Shown here piece by piece: positions 1 to 9,580 of a stretch of 64,000 bases of DNA (positions are counted from its first letter, which is position 1; each line of letters starts with the position of its first letter). The stretch spans positions 1,922,001 through 1,986,000 of the forward strand of contig NZ_CP094970.1 in NCBI RefSeq assembly GCF_025790165.1, written 5' to 3'. The translations under genes were made by a program, and so were the position numbers. The notes beneath the pieces are model-generated. The model was not told the origin of the DNA. It saw only the letters and a list, made by a program, of their open reading frames with translations, and ran no database searches. This DNA comes from Solicola gregarius (GTDB lineage: Bacteria > Actinomycetota > Actinomycetes > Propionibacteriales > Nocardioidaceae).

Positions 1-527
1 GCCTCGCCGAGCAGGTCGTCGGAGAACATCTGCAGGTCGACGAGCACGCCGTCGGGTGCCTCGTCGTGCAGCGCCCGACCGCCATCTGTGACGTCGCGGA
101 TCGACAGCACTGCTTGCGTTTCGTCGAACTCGCAGAGCACAGCCTCCGCGGCGTCCTCCGCGAGGTAGCGCGACTCCGCGACGACGATCGCGACCGGCTC
201 GCTGGCGTACCGCACCCGGTCGTACGCGAGCAGCGGCATCTGCGTGGCGACGAACTCGGCGCGCTCGAGCGCGGCCGTGAGCTGCGGGTAGCCGAGGTCC
301 GCGGCGGTCAGCACCGCATGCACACCTGGCATGGCGAGCGCTTCGGACGCGTCGATCGACGCGATCCGGCCGGCAGCGATCGGGCTGCGCACGAACGTCG
401 CGTGGTAGGCGTGCGGATCAGCGATGTCGTCGACGAAGCGGCCGGCGCCCCGCAGCATCCGTGGGTCCTCGCGGCGGGGCAGCCGGTTGCCGACCCACCG
501 CTGTGGCTTCGCGGTCGATGCCGTCAC
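1..527 (-). CDS. Molybdenum hydroxylase large subunit (CoxL/XdhA type), N-terminal part
   Basis: This is the start of the large, molybdopterin-cytosine-dinucleotide-binding subunit of an aerobic CO dehydrogenase/xanthine dehydrogenase family enzyme; about 175 residues are in the window and the rest lies beyond base 1. The N-terminus shows the family pattern VGNRLPRREDPRMLRGAGRF, followed by a segment on taking up the substrate and a conserved run ending MPGVHAVLTAADL. The GTG start at 527 overlaps the TGA of the coxM gene (GTGA), so the two are translationally coupled. The active-site loop that separates true CO dehydrogenases from other hydroxylases is outside the window, so the substrate is unknown. 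Confidence 0.88.
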   Translation of the reverse strand, partial: MTASTAKPQRWVGNRLPRREDPRMLRGAGRFVDDIADPHAYHATFVRSPIAAGRIASIDASEALAMPGVHAVLTAADLGYPQLTAALERAEFVATQMPLLAYDRVRYASEPVAIVVAESRYLAEDAAEAVLCEFDETQAVLSIRDVTDGGRALHDEAPDGVLVDLQMFSDDLLGE

Positions 528-1390
528 GACGCACTCCTGGCGTACGCCTCGGCGAGTGCTCGCGTCGTGAGCGTCTCGACCAGATGTCGGCGGTAGTGCT
601 CGTCGCCGTGTACATCACTTGTCGGTCGGATCGCCGCGGCTGCACACCGGGCGGCCTCGGCCCAGACGGACTCGGAGGGCTCCGCGCCGTCGACGATCGC
701 CTCGGCCTCAGCGACCCGTAACGGCTCCGTGGCGACGCCGCCGAGGACGATCCCGACGTCGCTGCATCGGCCGTCGACCACGTCGAACGCCACGGCCGCC
801 GCCGCGATCGCGAAGTCGCCGCGACGGCGCGCGTACTCGGTGAGGGCTCCGTACGGGCGGGGCCGGTTGAAGCGGGTCTCGACGACGAACTCGTTCGGCT
901 CGGCGGCCGTGGTCAGGAAGCCGGTGAACCAGTCGGCGCTCGCGACCCGACGTGTGCCACGCTGTCCGAGGACGACGATGTCGGCGTCGAAGAGGCGCGC
1001 GAGCAGGCACCATTCGGCGGTGGGATCGGAGTGCGCGATGCTGCCGCCGACGGTGCCGCGCGAGCGGATCGGATAGTGGCCGATCCAGCGCGCGGCGCGG
1101 GGCAGCAGGTCGAAGCCGTCGCGTACCTCAGGCGCCCTGCTCGTCTCGAGCGTGCGGTGGCGGGTGAGGGCGCCGACGCAGAGGGCGTCACCGTCGCGGC
1201 GGATGTAGTCGAGACCCTTGACCCGGTTGATGTCCACCAGCGCGCTCGGCCGGGCCAGGCGGAAGTTCAGCATCGGCGCGAGGGACTGGCCGCCGGCGAG
1301 GACCTTCGCCTCGTCGCCGAGCTCGGTCAGCAACGCGACGACCTCCTCGGACAGGTACGCCCGGTGGTACTCGAACGGCGCTGGTTTCAC
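524..1390 (-). CDS. FAD-binding medium subunit of molybdenum hydroxylase (CoxM type)
   Basis: The 288-residue protein is the FAD subunit that passes electrons from the iron-sulfur subunit to a quinone or NAD in CoxLMS-type hydroxylases. Both FAD-binding motifs are present: AGGQSL at residues 32-37 and TVGGS at 113-117. Length matches the family. The GTG start at 1390 has an AAGGGG Shine-Dalgarno sequence. It heads an operon with coxL downstream. No small [2Fe-2S] subunit (coxS) is seen between them, so coxS must follow coxL outside the window or be encoded elsewhere. Whether this is a real CO dehydrogenase cannot be told from this subunit. Confidence 0.92.
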   Translation of the reverse strand: MKPAPFEYHRAYLSEEVVALLTELGDEAKVLAGGQSLAPMLNFRLARPSALVDINRVKGLDYIRRDGDALCVGALTRHRTLETSRAPEVRDGFDLLPRAARWIGHYPIRSRGTVGGSIAHSDPTAEWCLLARLFDADIVVLGQRGTRRVASADWFTGFLTTAAEPNEFVVETRFNRPRPYGALTEYARRRGDFAIAAAAVAFDVVDGRCSDVGIVLGGVATEPLRVAEAEAIVDGAEPSESVWAEAARCAAAAIRPTSDVHGDEHYRRHLVETLTTRALAEAYARSAS

Positions 1391-1413
1391 ACGTCACCCC
1401 TTCGAACGGCCGA

Positions 1414-1427
1414 TGATATACCATATC
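1414..1427. promoter_or_regulatory. Operator-like inverted repeat between coxM and the crotonase gene
   Basis: The divergent promoter region contains GATAT-ACC-ATATC, an inverted repeat at 1415-1427. The 10-mer TGATATACCA (1414-1423) is repeated exactly at 2291-2300 before the SDR gene. The pattern resembles GntR-family sites, but no regulator gene for it is in the window. Binding is an inference. Confidence 0.5.
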
Positions 1428-1471
1428 GCAGGAGTGCGACGGAGCACAGTGCGCAGAGTCAGGGGATCCGA

Positions 1472-2161
1472 ATGAGTGATCTACGCGTCGACCGACCGGC
1501 CGCGCTGGCCGGAGCGACGCGGGTGCTGATCGACCGGCCCGCGCGTCGCAACGCGCTCACGTACGAGACGGTGCGCGAGCTCCACGATCTCCTGGGCGAC
1601 ACCTCCCACGGCACCCTCGTACTCGGCAGCGCGAGCGACGGAATCTTCAGCGCGGGCGCCGACCTCGACACCGACGACGACACGCGTACGCGACTCTCGG
1701 ACCTGCTGTACGCATGCTACGAGCGCATCGTGACGCGGCCCGGGATCGTGCTCGCGGTCGTCGACGGCCCGGCGGTCGGCGGCGGTGCGCAACTGTGCGC
1801 GGCGGCCGACCTGCGGATCGCGTCGAGTCGCGCTCGGTGGCGCTGGCTCGGGCCCGGCCACGGCCTCGCGGTTGGTGCGTGGATCCTGCCCGATCTGATC
1901 GGCCGCTCGCTCGGACTCGAACTCACGCTCACCGGGCGCTGGCTGGGCGCCGACGAGGCGGTACGCAGCGGTTTCGTCGGCGAGCTCCACGACGACCCGT
2001 GGGCGCGTACGCGCGAGGTCGCGGCCGGGCTCGCGACCGCCGACGCCGACGCGCTCGCCCGGACCAAGCAGGCCGCGACCCGGCCGTACCTGCTCGATGC
2101 GCTGAGCGAGGAGCGCCGCCGCAACGCCGCGGCGTGGTCCGGCCGCGCGCCGGAGCGATGA
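1472..2161 (+). CDS. Enoyl-CoA hydratase/isomerase (crotonase) family protein
   Basis: The 229-residue protein has the crotonase fold signature GPAVGGGAQLCAAADLRIA, which forms the CoA oxyanion hole, and is somewhat shorter than the usual 250-270 residues. The start at 1472 (MSDLRVDR) is chosen because upstream in-frame codons run into the divergent coxM promoter. Two acidic catalytic positions look replaced: the GGGCEL glutamate is Gln (GGGAQL), and the later FxxPE glutamate is absent (ARWRWLGPG). So simple hydration of an enoyl-CoA is doubtful and an isomerase, hydrolase or other crotonase reaction is possible. It is divergent from coxM and precedes the SDR-coxG-hydrolase unit, suggesting one catabolic pathway. 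Confidence 0.8.
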   Translation: MSDLRVDRPAALAGATRVLIDRPARRNALTYETVRELHDLLGDTSHGTLVLGSASDGIFSAGADLDTDDDTRTRLSDLLYACYERIVTRPGIVLAVVDGPAVGGGAQLCAAADLRIASSRARWRWLGPGHGLAVGAWILPDLIGRSLGLELTLTGRWLGADEAVRSGFVGELHDDPWARTREVAAGLATADADALARTKQAATRPYLLDALSEERRRNAAAWSGRAPER

Positions 2162-2166
2162 GACCG

Positions 2167-2202
2167 GTGGATGTTTACCATGTTAACATGGTAAACATCC
2201 AC
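2167..2202. repeat. Perfect 36-bp palindrome after the crotonase gene
   Basis: Bases 2167-2184 are the exact reverse complement of 2185-2202, with GTTAAC at the centre (2182-2187) and no spacer. It starts 6 bp after the crotonase stop. The arms are AT-rich (for example TTTACCATG) in a GC-rich region. No T-run follows. It may be a terminator hairpin or a regulator site; the sequence alone does not decide. Confidence 0.75.
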
Positions 2203-2264
2203 TGTGCACGGCGAATTCGGCATGCAGAGCGGACGCTTGCCGCGCAGAGTTCGGCCACCGACCC

Positions 2265-2300
2265 TTGACGCACCCGGGTACAACGGTATTTGATATACCA
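2265..2300 (+). promoter_or_regulatory. Promoter and operator of the SDR-coxG-hydrolase unit
   Basis: A TTGACG box (2265-2270) is followed 16 nt later by TATTTG (2287-2292) as a possible -10. The -10 is covered by an inverted repeat GGTAT-N5-ATACC (2285-2299) that contains the 10-mer TGATATACCA also found at 1414-1423. A repressor bound here would block the promoter; this is inference. Confidence 0.5.
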
Positions 2301-2320
2301 ATCGGCTGAAGGAGGACGAG

Positions 2321-3118
2321 ATGGACCTGAACCTGACCGACAAGATCGCGTTCGTCACCGGCGCAAGCAAGGGCATCGGACGCGAGGTCGCGGCCCGTCT
2401 GGCCTCCGAGGGGTGCGACGTCGTCATCACGGCCCGCGGCCAGGAGGATCTGGAGCAGACCGCGACCGAGCTCGCCGCCACGAGCGGCCGCAAGGTCGTC
2501 GCGCAGGCCGGCGACATGAGCAGCCCGGACGACGTCGACCGCTGCGTACGAGCGGCGCTCGATGCCTTCGGTCGGATCGACATCCTGGTGACCTGCGCCG
2601 GCAGCTCACCCGGCGGCCTCCTCGAGGAGCTCACCGAGGACCAGTGGATGCAGAGCCTGAATCTCAAGTTCATGGGCTACGTACGCACGGTGCGCTCGGT
2701 CGTACCGCACATGGTCGAGCGCGGCTCGGGCTCGATCGTGCTCGTGGTCGGCAACGACGGCCTCAAGCCGAGCTTCTGGGAGATGACCGCGGGCGCCGCG
2801 AACGCCGCCGATCTCAACTTCGCCTCGTCGATCGCCGACCAGTACGGCCCCAAGGGCGTCCGCGTCAACACCGTCAACCCGGGTCCGGTCGACACCGACC
2901 GCTGGGACGGCCTCGAGAAGGCGTTCGCGCGCGATATGGGCGTCGACCAGGCGGAGGCCCGCCGACGTGCGGAGGCGTCGATCCCGTTCGGGCGCATCAC
3001 CCGCCCCGACGAAGTCGCCGCGCTCGTCGCCTTCGTCGCGTCCGACCTCGCGGCGAGCGTGCACGGGGCGCACATCCCCATCGACGGTGCTCAACGCAAG
3101 GCCCTGATGGAGCGCTAG
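2321..3118 (+). CDS. SDR-family oxidoreductase with non-canonical active site
   Basis: The 265-residue protein has the Rossmann motif TGASKGIG near residues 14-21, the VTCAGSS segment in place of NNAG, and the C-terminal GVRVNTVNPGPVDTD region, so it is an NAD(P)-dependent short-chain dehydrogenase. The start at 2321 has a GGAGGA ribosome site. Counting back from GVRVN, the positions of the catalytic YxxxK are Ala and Asn (AGAANAADLNF). This matches a minor SDR group with an xAGxxNAA pattern rather than classical enzymes, so the chemistry may differ. It is followed directly by coxG (TAGTG overlap). Confidence 0.85.
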   Translation: MDLNLTDKIAFVTGASKGIGREVAARLASEGCDVVITARGQEDLEQTATELAATSGRKVVAQAGDMSSPDDVDRCVRAALDAFGRIDILVTCAGSSPGGLLEELTEDQWMQSLNLKFMGYVRTVRSVVPHMVERGSGSIVLVVGNDGLKPSFWEMTAGAANAADLNFASSIADQYGPKGVRVNTVNPGPVDTDRWDGLEKAFARDMGVDQAEARRRAEASIPFGRITRPDEVAALVAFVASDLAASVHGAHIPIDGAQRKALMER

Positions 3119-3753
3119 TGAAGCTCACCAACTCGTTTCGGATCGAGCGGCCCGCGGCCGAGGTGTTCGACGCGTTCCTCGACATCGAGCGGGTAGCCAC
3201 CTGTATGCCGGGCGCCCGCTTGGTCGGACATCCCGCCGAGGACACGTACGACGGCGAGGTCTCCGTCAAGGTCGGGCCGCTCGGCGTCTCGTACGCGGGC
3301 CAGCTGAAGGTGCTCGAGGTCGAGCACGCCGAGCGCCGGCTGACGATGCGCGCCAAGGGTCGCGAGCAGCGCGGTGCCGGCAACGCCGACGCGTACGTCA
3401 TCGCGCACGTGCGAGACGATGACGGCGGCACGCTCGTCGAGATCGACACCGAGCTGAACATCCGCGGCAAGGTCGCGCAGTTCGGCCGCGGCGTGATCGG
3501 TGAGGTCACCGACGGAGTGATGCAGGCCTTCGCCGCCAACGTGGCTGACCTGCTCTCCGGCAAACGTGCTCCCGTCGGCGTCCCATCGGCCACCACCGAG
3601 ACGCCGGAACCCGTCGCGGCCGAGCAGAGTCTCGACGCCTGGCGGATGCTCGTACGCCCCGTGCTGCAACGTCATGCGAGCGAGATCGCGACGGTCGCCC
3701 TTGCCGGTGTCGCCGCATACGTCGGCGCGCGGCTCGGTACGCGCCGCCGCTAG
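3118..3753 (+). CDS. CoxG-type SRPBCC membrane-anchored protein
   Basis: The 211-residue protein is a CoxG family member: an SRPBCC (START-like) domain over the first 150 residues beginning KLTNSFRIERPAAEVFDAF, then a linker and a hydrophobic helix near the C-terminus (VALAGVAAYVGARLG) ending in Arg residues. CoxG proteins are known to help anchor CO dehydrogenase-type hydroxylases to the membrane. The GTG start at 3118 overlaps the TAG stop of the SDR gene, so the genes are coupled. Its presence supports linking this operon to the divergent coxML genes. Confidence 0.85.
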   Translation: MKLTNSFRIERPAAEVFDAFLDIERVATCMPGARLVGHPAEDTYDGEVSVKVGPLGVSYAGQLKVLEVEHAERRLTMRAKGREQRGAGNADAYVIAHVRDDDGGTLVEIDTELNIRGKVAQFGRGVIGEVTDGVMQAFAANVADLLSGKRAPVGVPSATTETPEPVAAEQSLDAWRMLVRPVLQRHASEIATVALAGVAAYVGARLGTRRR

Positions 3754-3767
3754 TCCAAGGAGGAACC

Positions 3768-6148
<2,381 letters not shown>

Positions 6149-6169
6149 CGCTCGCGGCGATCCCGCCCG

Positions 6170-6228
6170 CTGAGCCGCACGTTCGTGTGGGACACGCCGG
6201 GCGTTTCCCACAAGATCGTGCGGCTCAG
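6170..6228. terminator. Bidirectional hairpin between argG and ABC permease
   Basis: CTGAGCCGCACG (6170-6181) pairs with CGTGCGGCTCAG (6217-6228), and inside it TGTGGGA (6186-6192) pairs with TCCCACA (6206-6212). It sits between two convergent genes. A related sequence occurs at 12063-12119, so this may be a dispersed element used as a terminator. Confidence 0.75.
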
Positions 6229-6240
6229 GGGGCGGTCAGG

Positions 6241-6996
6241 TCAGGCGTTCTCCTTGCGGAAGGTGCGCGTACCCCACCAGAGCGCGACGGCGAAGAGCAG
6301 CAGGCTCCACAGCGTGCCCGCCATCAGGTCGCCGGTGCCGAAGTCGCCCATGAACGAGCCGCGTACGGCGTCGACGACGTGCCGGATCGGCATGAAGTCG
6401 CTGACCGACTGCAACCAGTCGGGGCCGATCGTCATCGGGAGCAGGATGCCCGACAGCAGCAGCACCGGCATCATCACCATGTTGATCACCGGTGCCATGA
6501 CGTCCTCGCTCTTGGTGGTGAGCGCGAGCGCGTTCGACGCGGCCGCGCACGCCCCGCCGATCAGGATCGTCAGCAGTACGCCCAGCACCATTCCGCCGAA
6601 CGACGCATCCATGCCCATGAGGTAGCCGAGGACCACCAGGATCACTGCCTGCACCAACAGCTGCAGCTCATCGCGCGCGAGGCGCCCGACGAGCAGGGCC
6701 GTACGCGAGGCGGGTGTAACCCGCTCGGCCTCGATGACGCCCTCGCGCCATTCGCCGATCAGGCTGAAGCCGGCGAAGAACGCGCCGAACATCCCGAGCT
6801 GCACCAGCAGCCCGGGTACGAAGAACGTGTAGGCGTTCTGTTCACCGAACTGGCTGACGAGCGGCTCGAGCAACGGGCCGAACAGCAGCAGGTACAGGAT
6901 CGGCTGCAGCGCCCCGATGATCACCCACGCCGGATTGCGCAGGTTCATCCGCAGCTGGCGGCGGAAGACGATGAAGCTCTCGCGGGCGAATCTCAC
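6241..6996 (-). CDS. ABC-2 type exporter permease
   Basis: The 251-residue membrane protein has the six-helix ABC-2 layout: an N-terminal cytoplasmic segment (RFARESFIVFRRQLRMNLRN), then hydrophobic helices and the conserved MPIRHVVDAVRG-like stretch before the last helix. It is of the DrrB/daunorubicin-resistance group. The GTG start at 6996 overlaps the stop of the upstream ATPase gene (GTGA), so the two subunits are made together. Substrate unknown; drug or lipid export is the usual role. Confidence 0.88.
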   Translation of the reverse strand: MRFARESFIVFRRQLRMNLRNPAWVIIGALQPILYLLLFGPLLEPLVSQFGEQNAYTFFVPGLLVQLGMFGAFFAGFSLIGEWREGVIEAERVTPASRTALLVGRLARDELQLLVQAVILVVLGYLMGMDASFGGMVLGVLLTILIGGACAAASNALALTTKSEDVMAPVINMVMMPVLLLSGILLPMTIGPDWLQSVSDFMPIRHVVDAVRGSFMGDFGTGDLMAGTLWSLLLFAVALWWGTRTFRKENA

Positions 6997-8072
6997 TGGT
7001 CGGCTCCCGTCAGTGCGCTGTCGTTCGATGTATCCGCGTCGTCGGACGTCTCGGCATCGCCGGCAGGGTGCTCGCCGGCCGCCTCGGCCGCGTCTTCGGC
7101 GTCACGCAGGGACCGACCGGTGAGAGTCAGGAAGACGTCATCGAGCGTCGGCCGATGCACCTCGATCGAGTCGAGGGTGATGCCACCCTGATCGAGATCC
7201 CGGAGCAGACCGGGAATCGCCCGACCGGCCCGCTGCACCCGCCCGCGTACGTGCTGTTCCTCGATCTCGACGCCGGGGAGGCCGTCGCGCGGCGGTTCGG
7301 CGATCGACCCGAGCTTCTCGGCCGCCACCGTGAGCCTGTCGGGATCGCTCACCTCGAGGTCGATGAGGTCACCGGCCACCTGTGCCTTGAGGTTCTCGGA
7401 GGTGTCGGCCGCGACGATCCGGCCGCGATCGATGATCAGGATGCGGTCGCTCAGGGTGTCGGCCTCGTCGAGGTAGTGCGTGGTGAGGAAGACGGTCGCA
7501 CCGCGGCGGGCACGCAGATCGGCGATGTGCTCCCAGAGGTTCGCCCGGGCCTGCGGGTCGAGGCCGGTGGTCGGCTCGTCGAGGAATACCAACGTGGGCT
7601 CGTGGATGAGCCCCATCACGATATCGAGGCGACGCTTCTGCCCGCCCGACATGTTCTTCGGCATGCGGGTCCACAGCCCGTCGAGCTGCAGCTGGTCGAA
7701 CAGCTCCTTGCCGCGTTTCTCGACCTCGGCCTTCGTACGCCCGTAGAGCATGCCGTGGTCCATCACCTCCTCGCCGGCGCGCGCGGCGCTGAACGTGCCG
7801 CCCGCCTGCGAGACGTACCCGATGCTTCGGCGTACGTCTTGTGCCTGGCTCACGACGTCGTACCCGGCGACGGTCGCCTCACCTGCCGTCGGCTTCAACA
7901 GGGTGGTGAGCATCCGAAGCGTCGTCGTCTTGCCGGCGCCGTTCGGACCGAGGAAGCCGACGACCTCGCCCTCCTCGACGTCGATGTCGACGCCGTCGAC
8001 CGCACGCACCTCGGTCTTCTGCTTGCCTTGACGCGTGTGGAACGTCTGCACGAGTCCACGGGCACGGATCAC
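6993..8072 (-). CDS. ABC-2 type exporter ATPase (DrrA family)
   Basis: The 359-residue nucleotide-binding subunit has Walker A GPNGAGKTT near residues 42-50, signature MSGGQKRR, Walker B LVFLDEPTTGLDP and the switch His in TTHYLDEAD. A C-terminal domain of the type found in DrrA proteins follows. The GTG at 8072 is chosen because AGAGGAG precedes it at good spacing; an in-frame codon at 8114 has no such site. It pairs with the permease downstream. A small HTH gene lies divergently upstream but nothing shows that it is the regulator. Confidence 0.92.
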   Translation of the reverse strand: MIRARGLVQTFHTRQGKQKTEVRAVDGVDIDVEEGEVVGFLGPNGAGKTTTLRMLTTLLKPTAGEATVAGYDVVSQAQDVRRSIGYVSQAGGTFSAARAGEEVMDHGMLYGRTKAEVEKRGKELFDQLQLDGLWTRMPKNMSGGQKRRLDIVMGLIHEPTLVFLDEPTTGLDPQARANLWEHIADLRARRGATVFLTTHYLDEADTLSDRILIIDRGRIVAADTSENLKAQVAGDLIDLEVSDPDRLTVAAEKLGSIAEPPRDGLPGVEIEEQHVRGRVQRAGRAIPGLLRDLDQGGITLDSIEVHRPTLDDVFLTLTGRSLRDAEDAAEAAGEHPAGDAETSDDADTSNDSALTGADQ

Positions 8073-8253
8073 TGGAGCTCCTCTTCTGGGTGGGTCGACC
8101 AGTATGCGACGCACGCATCCGGCGCGGCGAACGATTTCTCGGTTGGCTGACGGGTTCTACCAACCATTCTCATCGGTCCCGGTGACAGACTCGCTCGCCG
8201 TGCGAGCGCGTACGCCGGAGCGCGGACGATACCCTGGCGCAGGGAGGTAGAAC

Positions 8254-8463
8254 GTGAAGGACTGGATGACGACAGAGGAGGCCGCCGCGGCGGTGGGCAT
8301 CAAGGCGGACACACTCCGCCACTACGCCCGCAGCGGCCACGCCCCTCAGCCCGAGCACTTCGGCCGAATGCTGATGTGGAACCGCAAGGTCATGGAGGAC
8401 TGGCAGGCCCACCGGCCCGGGCGCGGCGCGCGCACCGACCTGACGGCAGAGGACGACCAGTAG
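8254..8463 (+). CDS. Small helix-turn-helix protein (MerR/AlpA-like)
   Basis: The 69-residue protein contains an excisionase/MerR-type winged helix: TTEEAAAAVGIKADTLRHYA followed by an acidic-basic tail. GTG at 8254 is used because GGGAGG lies 8 nt upstream; an ATG at 8266 is the alternative. No integrase, attachment site or phage genes are nearby, so a role as a phage excisionase is not supported. It lies between the divergent ABC exporter and proline dehydrogenase genes and may be a local regulator. Confidence 0.75.
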   Translation: MKDWMTTEEAAAAVGIKADTLRHYARSGHAPQPEHFGRMLMWNRKVMEDWQAHRPGRGARTDLTAEDDQ

Positions 8464-8565
8464 CACGCGGCGAGCGCTGCCCGCCCGGCAGCTGACCCCG
8501 ACAGTCGTGCCGGTCGGCCGATCGGCGACGGTCGACCGGCACGAGCGCCCTGGCACCATGTGCGT

Positions 8566-9444
8566 ATGCCACTCGACCGCACCGTACTGTTCCGCCTCGC
8601 CACCAGTTCCCGCTTCGAGACCGCGGTACGCTCCGTGCCGCCGACGGCTGCTCGGGCCAGGCGGGCCGCCGCTCGTTATGTCGCGGGCACGTCGTACGCG
8701 GACGCGCGCCGCGCTGCCGAAGAACTCACGGCCATCGGCGTTGCGTCGACGATCGACCAGTTCGGCGAGCTGGTCGACGACCGGCAACGCGCACGGCAGG
8801 TCGCCGACGACTACCTCGCACTGGCCCGAGACGTCGGGTCGTTGCCGGAGTCCGCATGGCTGGCGATCGACCTCTCCCACCTGGGCCTCGACGTCGACGC
8901 GGCTACCTGCGCGGACGACCTGATGGCAATCGCCGCCGCCCTGCCGGCAGGCCGACGGATCCAGGTCGGCGCCGAGGACTGGGAGCGTGCGGACGCGGTC
9001 CTGGAGTGCGTACTCGCCGCTGCCGAGCGTGGGTACGCCGACCGGCTGAGTGCAACCGTGCAAGCGAATCTGCGACGGTCGAGCACCGATCTCGAGCGGT
9101 TCGTCGACGCCGGCGTCCACATCCGGCTGGTCAAGGGCGCGTACGTCGAGCCGCTCGAGCGTGCGTGGCCGTACGGTGAGCAGACCGACATCGCATTCGT
9201 CCGACTCGCGCACCGCCTCGCCGAGCGCGGCGCGGCCTTCACGCTCGCCACCCATGACGGCGTGATCCGCGAGGCGCTGCTCGCCGCACTCGGACCGGTG
9301 CAGGTCGAGCAGCTGTTCGGCGTACGCCCCGAGGTCGCCGAAGAACTCGTCGGGCGCGGTATCCCGGTGCGGGTGTACGTGCCGTTCGGCGATCAGTGGT
9401 TCCGATACTGGATGCGCCGGGTCGCGGAGTCGCGCGGCGCGTGA
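8566..9444 (+). CDS. Proline dehydrogenase
   Basis: The 292-residue enzyme is a monofunctional FAD-dependent proline dehydrogenase, oxidising proline to pyrroline-5-carboxylate. Family motifs seen are IQVGAEDWERAD, IRLVKGAYVEP, LATHDGV and the C-terminal RVYVPFGDQWFRYWMRR. The ATG at 8566 is taken because the protein there begins MPLDRTVLF; a GTG at 8560 is in frame but no Shine-Dalgarno helps to choose. The partner P5C dehydrogenase is not in the window. Confidence 0.9.
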   Translation: MPLDRTVLFRLATSSRFETAVRSVPPTAARARRAAARYVAGTSYADARRAAEELTAIGVASTIDQFGELVDDRQRARQVADDYLALARDVGSLPESAWLAIDLSHLGLDVDAATCADDLMAIAAALPAGRRIQVGAEDWERADAVLECVLAAAERGYADRLSATVQANLRRSSTDLERFVDAGVHIRLVKGAYVEPLERAWPYGEQTDIAFVRLAHRLAERGAAFTLATHDGVIREALLAALGPVQVEQLFGVRPEVAEELVGRGIPVRVYVPFGDQWFRYWMRRVAESRGA

Positions 9445-9454
9445 TGCGCCGCGC
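9432..9454. terminator. Hairpin over the proline dehydrogenase stop
   Basis: GCGCGGCGC (9432-9440) and GCGCCGCGC (9446-9454) form a 9-bp GC stem whose 5-nt loop contains the TGA stop. The downstream genes are convergent, so it may end transcription from both sides. No T-run follows. Confidence 0.5.
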
Positions 9455-9466
9455 GCCCCGTTGACT

Positions 9467-9580
9467 TCACGCGCCGCGCCGCCGGCGGTCGGACAGGTTG
9501 AGGGCCACCAGCGCGGCCACCAGGCCGCCCCAGATGATCAGCATGGCGACGATCATCATCGCGATCGCGGATCCGCTCAT
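9467..9580 (-). CDS. Small subunit of methionine/alanine-type NSS transporter (MetS-like)
   Basis: This 37-residue protein is one hydrophobic helix (SAIAMMIVAMLIIWGGLVAAL) followed by a basic tail DRRRR. It matches the tiny MetS-type subunit that accompanies bacterial sodium:methionine/alanine symporters of the NSS family. Its ATG overlaps the TGA of the transporter gene (ATGA), giving strict coupling. It is too short for most gene callers, but position, overlap and composition agree with the known pair. Confidence 0.8.
   Translation of the reverse strand: MSGSAIAMMIVAMLIIWGGLVAALVALNLSDRRRRGA

Noticed and set aside
2290-3117. Long frame upstream of coxG on the plus strand
   Set aside because: This in-frame extension covers the SDR gene in another frame and reads as Arg/Gly-rich shadow; the GTG at 3118 is the real start.
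8254-8463. Phage or element excisionase
   Set aside because: Only an HTH of excisionase type is seen; no integrase, tRNA or attachment repeats are near.
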